NCBI GenBank assembly: GCA_025055765.1
Contig: JANWWS010000036.1
Span: 1 to 64,000 of the forward strand
Reading direction: 5' to 3'
Source of the DNA: Leptospiraceae bacterium
Lineage (GTDB): Bacteria > Spirochaetota > Leptospiria > Turneriellales > Turneriellaceae
DNA length: 64,000 bases
This document shows, in pieces, positions 43,137-53,773 of the stretch. How positions within the stretch are numbered: position 1 is the stretch's first letter; each line of letters starts with the position of its first letter. The translations under genes and the position numbers were made by a program. The notes below the pieces were generated by a model that was not told the origin of the DNA, made no database searches, and saw only the letters and a list, made by a program, of their open reading frames with translations.

Positions 43137-45497
43137 TTAATCCTTTTTCTTAAAAAGAGCTATGGGCTCGCCGTAGTGTAATTTTTGTTTTGGCTCAAGA
43201 TCCAGGAGCTCCACACTATCTCGTTCAAATATTAATATCACCGTAGAGCCCATCTCAAAACGACCAATCTCGGCCCCCTTTTCAATAGCTATGGGGTTTT
43301 GATAGGTATGCTGGCGAGGTATGCGGATCCATTTGTTTGTGGAAAATTTTTCATCATAATTTACCCGAATTTTACCTACCGAGGTTGCCCCAATTTTTAC
43401 AAGGGCAAGAAGTCCTTTGCCCGTGTCTATAAAGGTAATAAGTCTTTCGTTTCGGGAAAAAAGTCTGTCAATGGTGTGCACAGCCAACATATTGACAGGA
43501 AAAAGCTTACCGGGCTGGTAGAAATAGCCAATGATTTTACCCGAGGTGGGGGCATGAATGCGGTGGTAGTCTTGGGGGGAGAGATAAATTGTGGCATAGC
43601 AACCATCTATGAATTTTTCTAGGTATTTCTTACTACCTAAAATTTCCTCGAGGGTACAGCTTATACCCTTACTTTGTAGAATCTGACCTTTTTCTAAAAT
43701 ACCTGCATGCAATAAACTACCATCTACAGGAGAGACAATAACATCAGCTCCGGGGGCTACTACCCGCGCTGTGTTTTTTAGGGCCCTTGTGAAAAAATTA
43801 TTTAAGGAGCGGTAATCTTTGAGTTCAAGCTCAGCTTCGCTTACATTAATTTTGTAGAGCCGAGAAAAGGCGAGCAATATAGGTATCATGATAAAGGCTG
43901 GCAAGCGCAGGCGAGCCAAGTAGCCAAAAATTTTAGAGAGGGTATTCTTGGGGAGAATTGTTAAGATAAGAATATAAATGCGTACCGCTAAATCATGGCG
44001 ATGGGGATATTTCTGAAAAAAAATCCGTGTTTCCTTTAAAACAACAGGAGTTAGGAAAAGCAGGGCCATGAGGTTGGGGAAGGCCATAAGCCCATTGGCG
44101 ATGTGGGAGAAATCCCAAATGAGTTTTGTCTCACCCAACATCCCTCCTAAAAGAATAGTAGCAATATAGATGGCTTGGTAGTAGCGGATTTTCTTGCCTA
44201 GACCCAAATATACCATGGCCCTATCTGTGTAGAAATACCAGCCAAAAATAGTAGAGATGGCAAAAAAAACAAGAGAAAGACTTACCACGAGGGCACCCAG
44301 TTGCCCGAAGTCATTTTTTAAAATTATATTTACTAAGACTCCCCGTAGATTTTCGGCATAGTTACCCCATTGCCAAGAAAGGGCTTGCCACAGTTGGCCG
44401 GTTGAGGCTTTCTCCACAAGGGGTAGAAGAGAGGGGGCAAGCTCTGTCTTTTTTAATATAGCCTCACTTAATATAGGCAAAGGGGACTTTTCAAGCCCTA
44501 CAATCACCGTGAGGCCTGTCAGCGTGCAGACAATGAGAGTATCTACAAATGGGCCAAGCATCGCCACTAATCCTTGCTTCACGGCAAATTCAGTACGGGC
44601 TGAGGCATCGGCGATAGGACCTGAACCAAGCCCAGCTTCATTGGAAAAAAGGGCGTGCTGTAGCCCGGTGCGCACCGTGACAAAAAACCAGCCGGTAAGA
44701 AACCCCGTAGCCATGGAGAGGGGCTTAAAAGCATAGTCAAAGACTAAAGCAAAGGAGCGCGCCAGTAATTTATGGTTTGCGATTAAGTAATAACCCACCG
44801 CCACGAGGTACATGATTGCCATGAAGGGTACTATAACTGCGGCGACCTGGCCAATACGGCGGATGCCACCCATGAGCACCATACTGGCTAAAATGGCCAC
44901 AAGGAGAGAGGTCTGCCATCGGGGGATGTTTAAAGAAGAGTGGAGGACCGTTGCTGCTGCATCGATTTGCGCCATATTGCCAATACCAAGGCCCGCTATG
45001 AGGACCAATACGGAAAAAAAGACAGCGAGCCGCCGCCAGCCGAGGCCTTTTTCCATATAATACATGGGTCCGCCCGCATAGCCATAGGATGTCTTTTCTC
45101 GGTAGCGTACCGCTAGAAGAGCCTCCGCATATTTGGTTGCCATGCCGACAATGGCGGAAACCCACATCCAGAAAAGAGCACCCGGCCCCCCGATTAGGAT
45201 AGCGCCTGCAACACCTACTATATTGCCAGTGCCTATGGTCGCAGCAAGCACCGTTGACAGAGATTGAAAGGGACTAATATCGCCCCTGGCCTGTGGTTCC
45301 TTACCGCGCTGGGAACTCTCTTCATGGGGGGAGAGACCAAGGGCAATGCGCCATCCAAAAAACAGGTAGCGCAGGGGTAGAAACCACAGCCGAAGAGTAA
45401 ACCATATCCCCGTAAACAATAAAAGCAAAACGAGGGGTGCCCCCCAGACATACTCGCGCACAGCGTGTGTGAAGTCACTTAAGGATTGAATTGACAC
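43137..45497 (-). CDS. Fusion: AGCS sodium/alanine symporter + phosphatidylserine decarboxylase
   Basis: A single 786-codon frame. Residues 1 to about 480 are a complete AGCS (DAACS) sodium:amino-acid symporter with about ten to eleven membrane helices (AATIGTGNIVGVAGAI, GGPMYYMEKGLG, FSNEAGLGSGPIADASA). Residues about 500-786 are a phosphatidylserine decarboxylase: SPVDGS (D592), YHRIHAP (H645/H648), and the autocleavage motif MGST with S751. Cleavage there would make the pyruvoyl cofactor and leave the small alpha subunit as a separate 36-residue chain. The decarboxylase makes phosphatidylethanolamine at the inner membrane and normally has its own membrane anchor; here the symporter supplies it. 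No stop or frameshift separates the halves. Start is GTG 45497 behind GGGGGGAT. Confidence 0.88.
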   Translation of the reverse strand: MSIQSLSDFTHAVREYVWGAPLVLLLLFTGIWFTLRLWFLPLRYLFFGWRIALGLSPHEESSQRGKEPQARGDISPFQSLSTVLAATIGTGNIVGVAGAILIGGPGALFWMWVSAIVGMATKYAEALLAVRYREKTSYGYAGGPMYYMEKGLGWRRLAVFFSVLVLIAGLGIGNMAQIDAAATVLHSSLNIPRWQTSLLVAILASMVLMGGIRRIGQVAAVIVPFMAIMYLVAVGYYLIANHKLLARSFALVFDYAFKPLSMATGFLTGWFFVTVRTGLQHALFSNEAGLGSGPIADASARTEFAVKQGLVAMLGPFVDTLIVCTLTGLTVIVGLEKSPLPILSEAILKKTELAPSLLPLVEKASTGQLWQALSWQWGNYAENLRGVLVNIILKNDFGQLGALVVSLSLVFFAISTIFGWYFYTDRAMVYLGLGKKIRYYQAIYIATILLGGMLGETKLIWDFSHIANGLMAFPNLMALLFLTPVVLKETRIFFQKYPHRHDLAVRIYILILTILPKNTLSKIFGYLARLRLPAFIMIPILLAFSRLYKINVSEAELELKDYRSLNNFFTRALKNTARVVAPGADVIVSPVDGSLLHAGILEKGQILQSKGISCTLEEILGSKKYLEKFIDGCYATIYLSPQDYHRIHAPTSGKIIGYFYQPGKLFPVNMLAVHTIDRLFSRNERLITFIDTGKGLLALVKIGATSVGKIRVNYDEKFSTNKWIRIPRQHTYQNPIAIEKGAEIGRFEMGSTVILIFERDSVELLDLEPKQKLHYGEPIALFKKKD

Positions 45498-45585
45498 ATC
45501 CCCCCAATAAGAATTTTCCTTGTTCCCAAGGTCGACCAGGAATCCAATTATAGCCTGTCAAATCATTCGTCTTTTCTTAAGTCGC

Positions 45586-45614
45586 TTAGGGAAAAAGCCG
45601 GTCTTTTTCCCTAA
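45586..45614. repeat. Perfect 12-bp inverted repeat between divergent genes
   Basis: TTAGGGAAAAAG at 45586-45597 pairs exactly with CTTTTTCCCTAA at 45603-45614, with a five-base loop CCGGT. It lies 89 bases upstream of the AGCS-PSD gene and 92 bases upstream of eno. Because the flanking genes diverge, it is not an end-of-gene terminator. It may be a regulator site or a leader hairpin. Confidence 0.6.
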
Positions 45615-45702
45615 TTGGGCATGAGAGAGGATCATCCGTATTCATCTAGTCCTTCGTTTATGTTGAATCTGCTTTACACTGGCCTTAATGGGCAAAAGCT
45701 AG

Positions 45703-46995
<1,293 letters not shown>

Positions 46996-47457
46996 ATGTA
47001 TGAGCTGCGCTACCTCCTGAGGCAGTTTTTAAATCATTGGCTCTTTTGGCCTCTTGTCTCGCTTCTTATGGTCATTGCCCTCTATATCTTTTTTTTCACG
47101 GAAAATGGCTTTTTTGCCTACCGTGAAGCATTAGCAGAAAAAGCGAGGCTTGAAAAAAGAATTGGCGAAATGCAACAGCAAAAAGAAGAACTCTTGCAAA
47201 AATTAAGTTTGTTACGCGATGATGAACGCGCTTTGAAAAATTTAAGCCGGGAATTTCTCATCTTTCCAGAGAAAGTAAGTCTCATAAAATTTAGAGAAAA
47301 AAAAGACGATCTTTCTGATAAAGAAGCAAAAACCAAGTCAGAAGAAGAGCCGAGCTATCTTTTCTGGCGAAAGGTTTATGTAGCTTTAACGACTCTCTTA
47401 CTTTTGTTTATTGCCTATAGGAGTTTTAAAAGACATGAGGGCCCTCCTTACCCATGA
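46996..47457 (+). CDS. DivIC/FtsB-like septum protein with extra C-terminal membrane helix
   Basis: 153 residues. One membrane helix (about 17-34) is followed by a coiled-coil of roughly 35 residues (EKARLEKRIGEMQQQKEELLQ) and FLIFPEK, the arrangement of FtsB/DivIC cell-division proteins, often encoded after eno. A second hydrophobic helix near 125-143 is unusual for the family. It begins at the base after the eno stop. Its stop overlaps the next gene by 4 bp. Confidence 0.75.
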   Translation: MYELRYLLRQFLNHWLFWPLVSLLMVIALYIFFFTENGFFAYREALAEKARLEKRIGEMQQQKEELLQKLSLLRDDERALKNLSREFLIFPEKVSLIKFREKKDDLSDKEAKTKSEEEPSYLFWRKVYVALTTLLLLFIAYRSFKRHEGPPYP

Positions 47458-48668
47458 AGCTAGTTGCTATTGGTGGCGTTGTTTTTTTAACAGCTCTCTG
47501 GGCTAGTACTCTTCGCCTACAACTGCAGTCATTAGACCCTCGTCAAAGAGAAAGTGCGCTAAGACAACTCATGCAAAATCCCACACAAGAAAATGTGGAG
47601 ATACTACAGGAGCACCTTTTGCAGGAACGAAACAAAAAAGTCCTAAGAAGTCTATTGGAGTTTTTCCGTCAAAGGAAAGCACGTGCGGATTTTTTTTATT
47701 TGCTTGATTTTATTGGTATGGCAGAAGACCCCCTGCTTGCTCTTGAGGCTGCCAAAATTTTAAAAGAAATCCATCTAGAAAGAGCAAGAAAAGAGTTACT
47801 TGATCTTAGTAGTCGTTCTTTGTTTTATTTTTACTTATATCTTAAAACCTTTGCGCAAAACACTTCCCAAGAGTGGGAGCAAGTCAAAAAAGCCCTTGAA
47901 AGTGAAGCTTTAAAGCTTGCCATTCTTTCTCTGCCGGAGCAAAAAAGAGACGAAATTATAGAGGCTATCTTACCGTTTGAACCCTATGACCTACTATTGC
48001 CGACAGAAGGGGCAGCCGATATCATATTGCGCACGCTTTTATTGGAAAAAAAGGGTCTTGAGGTTGATCCATCCTGGTTTAATGCCACCCTTGACAAAGA
48101 TGTACCGCACTTTGTTCGCAAGCTTTTCTTCGAAAAAAGGGGCAAGTATTTTTTCGACTCTTTTATGAAGGAGGAGGTAGATACTCTCTTGGGTGACGAA
48201 GTATTTCGCTGGTACCTATGGCAAGATCGTCGCTTCCCTGATGAATACTATACTAAGGCTATTCGTTATGCGCAAAGCTCCCAGGAGGTCCTCTTTCTCT
48301 TACTTTATTTTCCTTATCTTTCGCAAAGACATAAAGAGATTTTTTGCGAAAAAAAGTTAGCGAAAAATTTACCGCTATCTTGGCACAGGCGCCATAAATT
48401 CTTATGCCAGGGCGAGTTTTCCTATGGCGATTTCTCTAACGTAAGGCTTTATATTAGAAATCTACCAAGAGAAAATACAGCTCAAGCCTACCTTATGCTA
48501 AGATCGGGGGACGCAAGGTATCGAATGAAGGCTTATCTATCTACCCCTGACGAGGATGTGGCTCAAAAACGCCTACTTTACAAAGCACTTTGGTTGCAAG
48601 AAAGAGATCCTCTCTTACGTTTTTATTTAGAGATAAAGTTACAAGGGGCAAGTCAAGATGAACCATAA
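47454..48668 (+). CDS. Exported helical-repeat protein, function unknown
   Basis: 404 residues with a signal peptide (about 1-18). Residues 25-130 have HEAT-like pairs (DPRQRESALRQLMQ, NVEILQEHLLQ, LALEAAKILKEIHLERARKEL). The rest is also helical and rich in Phe, Leu and Lys, without a family I can name. It is tightly linked to its neighbours (4-bp overlap before, 11-bp overlap after), so it probably works with the DivIC-like protein and the TPR/propeller protein in the envelope. Confidence 0.65.
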   Translation: MKLVAIGGVVFLTALWASTLRLQLQSLDPRQRESALRQLMQNPTQENVEILQEHLLQERNKKVLRSLLEFFRQRKARADFFYLLDFIGMAEDPLLALEAAKILKEIHLERARKELLDLSSRSLFYFYLYLKTFAQNTSQEWEQVKKALESEALKLAILSLPEQKRDEIIEAILPFEPYDLLLPTEGAADIILRTLLLEKKGLEVDPSWFNATLDKDVPHFVRKLFFEKRGKYFFDSFMKEEVDTLLGDEVFRWYLWQDRRFPDEYYTKAIRYAQSSQEVLFLLLYFPYLSQRHKEIFCEKKLAKNLPLSWHRRHKFLCQGEFSYGDFSNVRLYIRNLPRENTAQAYLMLRSGDARYRMKAYLSTPDEDVAQKRLLYKALWLQERDPLLRFYLEIKLQGASQDEP

Positions 48669-50232
48669 AAAAGCTGGCATTTTTTTTATTTTTGTTGTCT
48701 TAGCCAGGCAAGTGCTTGTTGCTCAAATCTATGAAGAAAATAAGGCGCTAGAGCATTATGAACGAGGCCTTAAGTATATGCAAGAAAAAAAGTATAAAGA
48801 GGCAGAAGAGTCCTTGCGTCAATTCTTATCGGAAGAACAATTTGCCTATGAAGTGCGAGATGCTTTGTTTCAATTAGCGGAGAGTCTTCGGCTGCAAAAA
48901 AAGTACCTTGACGCCATTAGTTTTTACAATATCTTGCGTTATCGCTACCCGCTAAATCGCTATCAGCATGAGATTAAGTTTCGACTAGGTCAGTGTTACT
49001 ACTATGCTGACAATTTGCCAAAAGCCCGCTATTTTTTTAGCGAATTTCTTAAAAAAGAAGCAACGCCCCCCCAAAAACTTCATGCCTACCTCTACCTTGG
49101 GGAAATTGAAGAAAAAAGTAGTGCTTTTCAAGATGCTCTTTCTTATTATGAAAAAGCCGCCTTGCTCTACGAGAAGGATGCCAAGCTTTTGCCCCAGGAA
49201 AAAGCTTCTCTCTTATATTATCGACTCTCAAAACTTTTTTGGGAAAAAAGTAAGAACCGCGAAGCTGCTTATCATTATTTAAGCAAAGCATTTCGCTTGG
49301 GACTAGTTTATAATGATGAGGCTCGTTTTCTCTTGCGCAAAATTACCTTTGAGCACATAGACAAAGCCCAGGGTTTAATTGACAATTCCATTATGGACAT
49401 TAAACCAGATGGTGATGATATTTACATTGCCACAGCAGGTGGTGGGCTAATGCGCTATGTTCGCTCTTTGGGAACTCTTGAAAAGATCAATTTGCCTTCA
49501 GATCAGCTTCGCTCTCTCCATATAGAAAGGGACAAAATTTACATTTTAAGTTTTGATGGGATTTTTGTGTATAACAAAAAGACAAGCCAGGTTCAATCTT
49601 TGCGAACTCAAGCTAATGAGGAAATACAATTGGCACAAAAAGTTATTAAAGATGACCGCCATCTCTATTTTACCACACTTACGAAAGGTCTTATAAAACA
49701 AGACATATTTACTAATAAAATGGAAATTTTGGGAGCCAATTCTTTTGTAGGCAGTGATCAAGTATATGCGTTGGCTGCCGACCACCGGTATTTGGCCATT
49801 GGCACATTAGATTATGGGGTGGTTATACAAGATAAAAAAAATAACAAGGTCTACCGTCTTTCACGGGAGTCAAAGCATCTTAAGGGTAACAACATAAAGA
49901 CACTCCTCATAGATGGCCGCTTTTTATGGATAGGGGTGCACAATGTGGGTATTTACAGGTATGATTTAGAAAGCGAAAAAATAACTTTTTTTGATTGGCA
50001 TCTACCTTTTCCCTCTGCAATGGCAAAAAGGGAACATGAAATATGGATTGGTACGATGGGTCGAGGTATCGTTATGTATGACCAAAAAAACGAGCGCCTA
50101 GAGCGGTTTACGGGAATTGATGGTCTGGCCAGCAACGATATCCAATGCCTTCAGGTGGAAGGCAATTATATATGGATTGGCTATCTTGATCAGGGAATTG
50201 ATCTCATCTATCGACCTCTCGAGTCTTTTTGA
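48658..50232 (+). CDS. Exported TPR plus beta-propeller protein
   Basis: 524 residues: signal peptide (about 1-22), five or so tetratricopeptide repeats (about 28-230: ALEHYERGLKYMQEKKYKEA, DALSYYEKAALLYEK), then a C-terminal beta-propeller of short blades (IYIATAGGGLMRY, LWIGVHNVGIYRYD, IWIGTMGRGIVMYD, IWIGYLDQGIDLIY) like the sensor propellers of hybrid two-component proteins. No kinase follows, so it is a free periplasmic scaffold or sensor. It ends 29 bp inside the convergent sirtuin gene. Confidence 0.78.
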   Translation: MNHKKAGIFFIFVVLARQVLVAQIYEENKALEHYERGLKYMQEKKYKEAEESLRQFLSEEQFAYEVRDALFQLAESLRLQKKYLDAISFYNILRYRYPLNRYQHEIKFRLGQCYYYADNLPKARYFFSEFLKKEATPPQKLHAYLYLGEIEEKSSAFQDALSYYEKAALLYEKDAKLLPQEKASLLYYRLSKLFWEKSKNREAAYHYLSKAFRLGLVYNDEARFLLRKITFEHIDKAQGLIDNSIMDIKPDGDDIYIATAGGGLMRYVRSLGTLEKINLPSDQLRSLHIERDKIYILSFDGIFVYNKKTSQVQSLRTQANEEIQLAQKVIKDDRHLYFTTLTKGLIKQDIFTNKMEILGANSFVGSDQVYALAADHRYLAIGTLDYGVVIQDKKNNKVYRLSRESKHLKGNNIKTLLIDGRFLWIGVHNVGIYRYDLESEKITFFDWHLPFPSAMAKREHEIWIGTMGRGIVMYDQKNERLERFTGIDGLASNDIQCLQVEGNYIWIGYLDQGIDLIYRPLESF

Positions 50233-50968
50233 AAAGTTTTTCCAGTTCATCGATAAGTTTGGGTAAAATAAAACCAGCTTTGTAGCCAAGGTATATGCTT
50301 TTTCCTTGGCAGCTAGTTGTTAACTCTGGGTTAATTTCAATGACATAAGCGGATCTTTGTCGGACGTATTGAGAGAGCGCAGCAGCGGGGTAAACCACTT
50401 GGGAGGTACCAATAACCATAAGTAGCTCACACTCTCGTGAAAGCCTGTGAAAGTGCTGCCATGCCTTTTCTGGGATGCTTTCTCCAAACCAAACAACTCC
50501 GGGACGCATCATGCTACCACAACGTGGGCAATGGGGGATTTTCTCATGACTTTCGTAGTCTTCTCTTTCCCAAGAGCAACGAGTGCAGACATCCCTGAAG
50601 AGGTAGCCGTGCATTTCGGTATGTTCGCCAAAACCTGAGCGGCGGTGCAAGCCATCCACATTTTGCGTTATGAGCTCGGTTTTTTGTTTAAGATTTTTTA
50701 AGCGTACTAGAGCATAGTGAGCTGGATTAGGTTTTTTTTCTCGCACCAGTTGTCTTCGGTAAAGATACCATTCCCACACAAGTTCTGGGTTGCGTGCAAA
50801 GGCTTCGGGTGTGGCAAGATCCTGTGCGCGGTAGTGTTTCCATACGCCATCGTTACCCCGAAAGGTGGGGATGCCACTTTCTTGGGAAATTCCTGCCCCC
50901 GTTAAAACAGCAATTTTTTCATGTTGGAAAAGCCACGAGGCGGCAACTTGCAAAATATTTTCATCCAT
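50204..50968 (-). CDS. Sir2-family NAD-dependent protein deacylase (CobB type)
   Basis: 254 residues. NAD-binding GAGIS (24-28) and GIPTFRG, TQNVDGLHRRSG, catalytic H120 in EMHG, and zinc cysteines C128, C131, C147 and C150. The pair Y68 and R71 in WYLYRR matches the YxxR motif of class III sirtuins, which remove succinyl or malonyl groups from lysine. Start taken as ATG 50968, which overlaps the TolC-like stop as TGATG; a GTG lies one codon earlier. It is the last gene of the type I secretion-like run, perhaps only by compaction. Confidence 0.92.
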   Translation of the reverse strand: MDENILQVAASWLFQHEKIAVLTGAGISQESGIPTFRGNDGVWKHYRAQDLATPEAFARNPELVWEWYLYRRQLVREKKPNPAHYALVRLKNLKQKTELITQNVDGLHRRSGFGEHTEMHGYLFRDVCTRCSWEREDYESHEKIPHCPRCGSMMRPGVVWFGESIPEKAWQHFHRLSRECELLMVIGTSQVVYPAAALSQYVRQRSAYVIEINPELTTSCQGKSIYLGYKAGFILPKLIDELEKLFKKTREVDR

Positions 50969-52467
50969 CACTGGTTAACTTTTTTAAGGGCTAAAAGCTC
51001 GGCAATTGCATAACGATAGGTAGCCAATGCTTTTTGATGATCGCTTTGGGCTTGTATTTCTCTCAGGGCTGCCTCAAAGGTGGCCTGTTCACGTAAGTTT
51101 ACTAAAAACATATTCCCATCGCCTAAATTAAAGCGCACTCTTTCCGCTTCTTCTAAATTGCGGGCCAAGCGTAATTCTTCAATGGCCACAAGTACCCGAC
51201 GGCGAGCTGCTTCTACTGCCGAAGCGGCATCTTTAATTTCCACAGCAATGCGATCTTTTAAGAGAGCCAGTTGCAACTCGGCCCTTGCTTTTCTTTCACG
51301 AGCAGCTCCCAGCCGGCCATCTGCCACTCTGGTTTGGAGAGGGATAGTTAAGACCACATTGGCTTCAAATTCCGTTTTTGTACGTGCAGCACCTCCAGGG
51401 CCAATAGGTTGGGTCGCCGCTACCACGAGGTCTACCCCCGGCTTTTGGTTATTTTGCTGAAGTTCTATTTCAATATCTTCTAGTTTCATGTCATTTTGTA
51501 ATTTTTTAATTTCTGGGCGCAGTTGCAGAGCATCTTGGATATCGGCTTCGACAGTTTCCATGTCCATTTCCCGCAAGGTAGGGAAATCATCGGGCAAAAA
51601 TGAGGGTTGGGGGATAATGGTTCCCCATTCAGGGGAGCGCAAAAAGATGCTTAGTTCAAGAGCCTGGTTTTGCAAGTTGCGTTCTGCCTCCAGAAGCTGG
51701 GCTTCTCTTTGCAAGATGGCCCTGCGGTTGTCGGTGAGCTCAACTTGGGGTAGATCTCCACTTTTTACTCGTACGGCGAGCTGGGCATCACGTTGTAGGG
51801 CATTGTCATAAAGCTGGCGTGCCACCATGTATCTTCGGCCCGCAGCTACCCAATCCCAATAACGATGGCTTGCCTGCCGCACGAGCTCAAGCCGCAGTTG
51901 GTCAAGAGCAAGGCGAGCGTTTTCCCGTTGCAAAAGTGCTGCTCTCTCGCCTGCTCGGCGGCGGTCTATGAAGAAATCTCTCCACAAGGGAAAGCGGGCT
52001 CCCACTTGTAAGGCACCCCCACGGGCAGTTTCATATTTGCCATCATAAACAGGCAGTTGCCCTTGGGTTAGCCGATAGCCACCAAAGAGAGATATGCCAT
52101 AAATTTCTGTAGGCTTTTCCAGGGTGGTGGAGTACTTTTCGTTATTATAATAATTGCGCAAAATTTCCACCTTAGCTTGCCACTGCAAATCAAAGGCTCC
52201 TAAGGCGACAAGTAGTTCAAAGTCGGCCTGAGAGATGAACCTTTCTGCAGCTAAGATCAAGGGAAAATTTTTTTCAACGGATTCGATAACTGTCTCGAGA
52301 GAGAGCGGTTCTACTTTTTCCGTTGTTTTTTCAAAAAGAGGTAAAATTTGAGAACGCTCTAATTCCCATTCAAAATGCTCATGGGTATCAATGGTTTTTT
52401 CTGCATATATTGGCAAAAAAAGAAAGTGGAGCATGTATAGAAAAATGAGTAAAACGCGATATTTCAT
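50968..52467 (-). CDS. TolC-like outer-membrane efflux protein
   Basis: 499 residues with a signal peptide (MKYRVLLIFLYMLHFLFLP) and two long outer-membrane-efflux repeats: a first helix bundle around LDQLRLELVRQASHRYWDWVAAG and a second around ALLKDRIAVEIKDAASAVEAA. It would form the trimeric exit duct of a type I secretion or efflux system. Start ATG 52467 makes an ATGA overlap with the HlyD-like gene; a longer frame to 52542 lies within that gene and is rejected. Confidence 0.88.
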   Translation of the reverse strand: MKYRVLLIFLYMLHFLFLPIYAEKTIDTHEHFEWELERSQILPLFEKTTEKVEPLSLETVIESVEKNFPLILAAERFISQADFELLVALGAFDLQWQAKVEILRNYYNNEKYSTTLEKPTEIYGISLFGGYRLTQGQLPVYDGKYETARGGALQVGARFPLWRDFFIDRRRAGERAALLQRENARLALDQLRLELVRQASHRYWDWVAAGRRYMVARQLYDNALQRDAQLAVRVKSGDLPQVELTDNRRAILQREAQLLEAERNLQNQALELSIFLRSPEWGTIIPQPSFLPDDFPTLREMDMETVEADIQDALQLRPEIKKLQNDMKLEDIEIELQQNNQKPGVDLVVAATQPIGPGGAARTKTEFEANVVLTIPLQTRVADGRLGAARERKARAELQLALLKDRIAVEIKDAASAVEAARRRVLVAIEELRLARNLEEAERVRFNLGDGNMFLVNLREQATFEAALREIQAQSDHQKALATYRYAIAELLALKKVNQ

Positions 52468-53771
52468 TTTTCCGGATATTTCTTTTTGAATTCCTCCACA
52501 AGATGGGGGATTTCCGGGGGAAAGTTGTTGAAGATACGCCATATTTCATAGCCAAGCGAAACACGGTTGAGGAAAATCCAACCCTTTGCCCTCACCCCTT
52601 GGCGAAGGTATTGTTCGGGAGGCCATTCTTCGTCGTTTTCGTCAGGTACCACCAGCACCCGAAACTTACCTGTGCCGTTGTCAGTTACGTCGACCAAGGC
52701 AACAGTGCCTCCAAACGTACCAAAGGCAAGCCCAGGCCATCCTGATAGCTGTAGGGCAGGCCATCCTTGAAATTGTAACCGTACCTGTCTGCCCACGGAA
52801 ATAAGAGGGATGTCATTTCCATCAATAAAGAGCTCCACAGCACGCTCTGCACTGTCTGGAATCAAGATGGCCACAGGATCGCCTGGTTTTAATAGTTCCC
52901 CGCCTTGTTTTACCAGAAAGCGCACAATAGTGCCACTACGAGGTGAGCGCACCACCTGGGCAGCTTGGCGTGCTAGGCGCAGCTCAATTTGGGGCAAAGC
53001 GGCTTTAGCTGAGGCAAGCTCTGACATTGCTGCGGCAAGAGAGCCTCGAGCTTCGTTAATTTGGGCGGATATATCTGTGCGTGTGCGGTTGCGCTCGGCC
53101 AAGAAGGCACTTAACTCAACCCGAGCAGCGTTCAGAGAGGCTCTTGCTCTCTCAAGCTCGGTCTCAGATCTCTTGTATTCAAGTTCCGCCAATTCTAGGT
53201 TGCGCCTAGAGGTGAGCCCCTTTTGTTCTAATTCTTTTTGCCGTTCGTAGTTAATTTTGGCTGTCGTGTATTGGGCTTCGGCAGCTTCGAGAGCCTGTTC
53301 GGCTGCAGTAACTCTTTGGGCTGCCATGTGTCTGCGGTTTTCCGCTGCTTCCACGGCATTTGTGAGGCTCTCTTCAAGGGAGGCAATGCGGGAGCGCAAG
53401 CTTTCTACTCTTGCCTCAGCAGCTCGAATTCTGTTCTCTACGGCAATGCGTTCCTGCTGCAGCCTTTGGATGATATCAGGGTCGTTGTCGCTCATCTCAA
53501 GCACAATGTCTCCTGCTTTTACGTGGGCTCCCTCGTTGACAAGCCAGCGGGATACCCGACCTTCTACAGGAGCTTCTATAAATTGCTGGCGATCAAGGGG
53601 TGCAAAGGCCACCACCCTTCCCATGCCAAAGGTGGTTTGTTGCCAAGGGATAAAAAAAAGCATGACGACCGAAAAGACAACGAGACCAAAGGTGAGAGCC
53701 GCCCCTCTCTTTAAGGAATGGGGGGTGCTTACCTTTTGAACGAGGTATTGTTCGACATTGTTTGATCTCAT
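52464..53771 (-). CDS. HlyD-family membrane fusion protein
   Basis: 435 residues: cytoplasmic N-terminus, one membrane helix (about 22-42), then a biotinyl-lipoyl half (FIEAPVEGRVSRWLVNEGAHVKAGDIV), a coiled-coil hairpin of about 190 residues (100-270), the second lipoyl half (VVRSPRSGTIVRFLVKQGGEL) and a beta-barrel domain. It should link the ABC subunit to the TolC-like duct. Start ATG 53771 is supported by AAGGAGG six bases upstream; GTG 53777 would put that site inside the gene. Confidence 0.9.
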   Translation of the reverse strand: MRSNNVEQYLVQKVSTPHSLKRGAALTFGLVVFSVVMLFFIPWQQTTFGMGRVVAFAPLDRQQFIEAPVEGRVSRWLVNEGAHVKAGDIVLEMSDNDPDIIQRLQQERIAVENRIRAAEARVESLRSRIASLEESLTNAVEAAENRRHMAAQRVTAAEQALEAAEAQYTTAKINYERQKELEQKGLTSRRNLELAELEYKRSETELERARASLNAARVELSAFLAERNRTRTDISAQINEARGSLAAAMSELASAKAALPQIELRLARQAAQVVRSPRSGTIVRFLVKQGGELLKPGDPVAILIPDSAERAVELFIDGNDIPLISVGRQVRLQFQGWPALQLSGWPGLAFGTFGGTVALVDVTDNGTGKFRVLVVPDENDEEWPPEQYLRQGVRAKGWIFLNRVSLGYEIWRIFNNFPPEIPHLVEEFKKKYPEK

Positions 53772-53773
53772 GC

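Noticed and set aside
53238-53739. Two overlapping plus-strand frames of about 160 codons
   Set aside because: They are shadows of the coiled-coil part of the HlyD-like gene, whose regular codon pattern keeps the opposite strand open.
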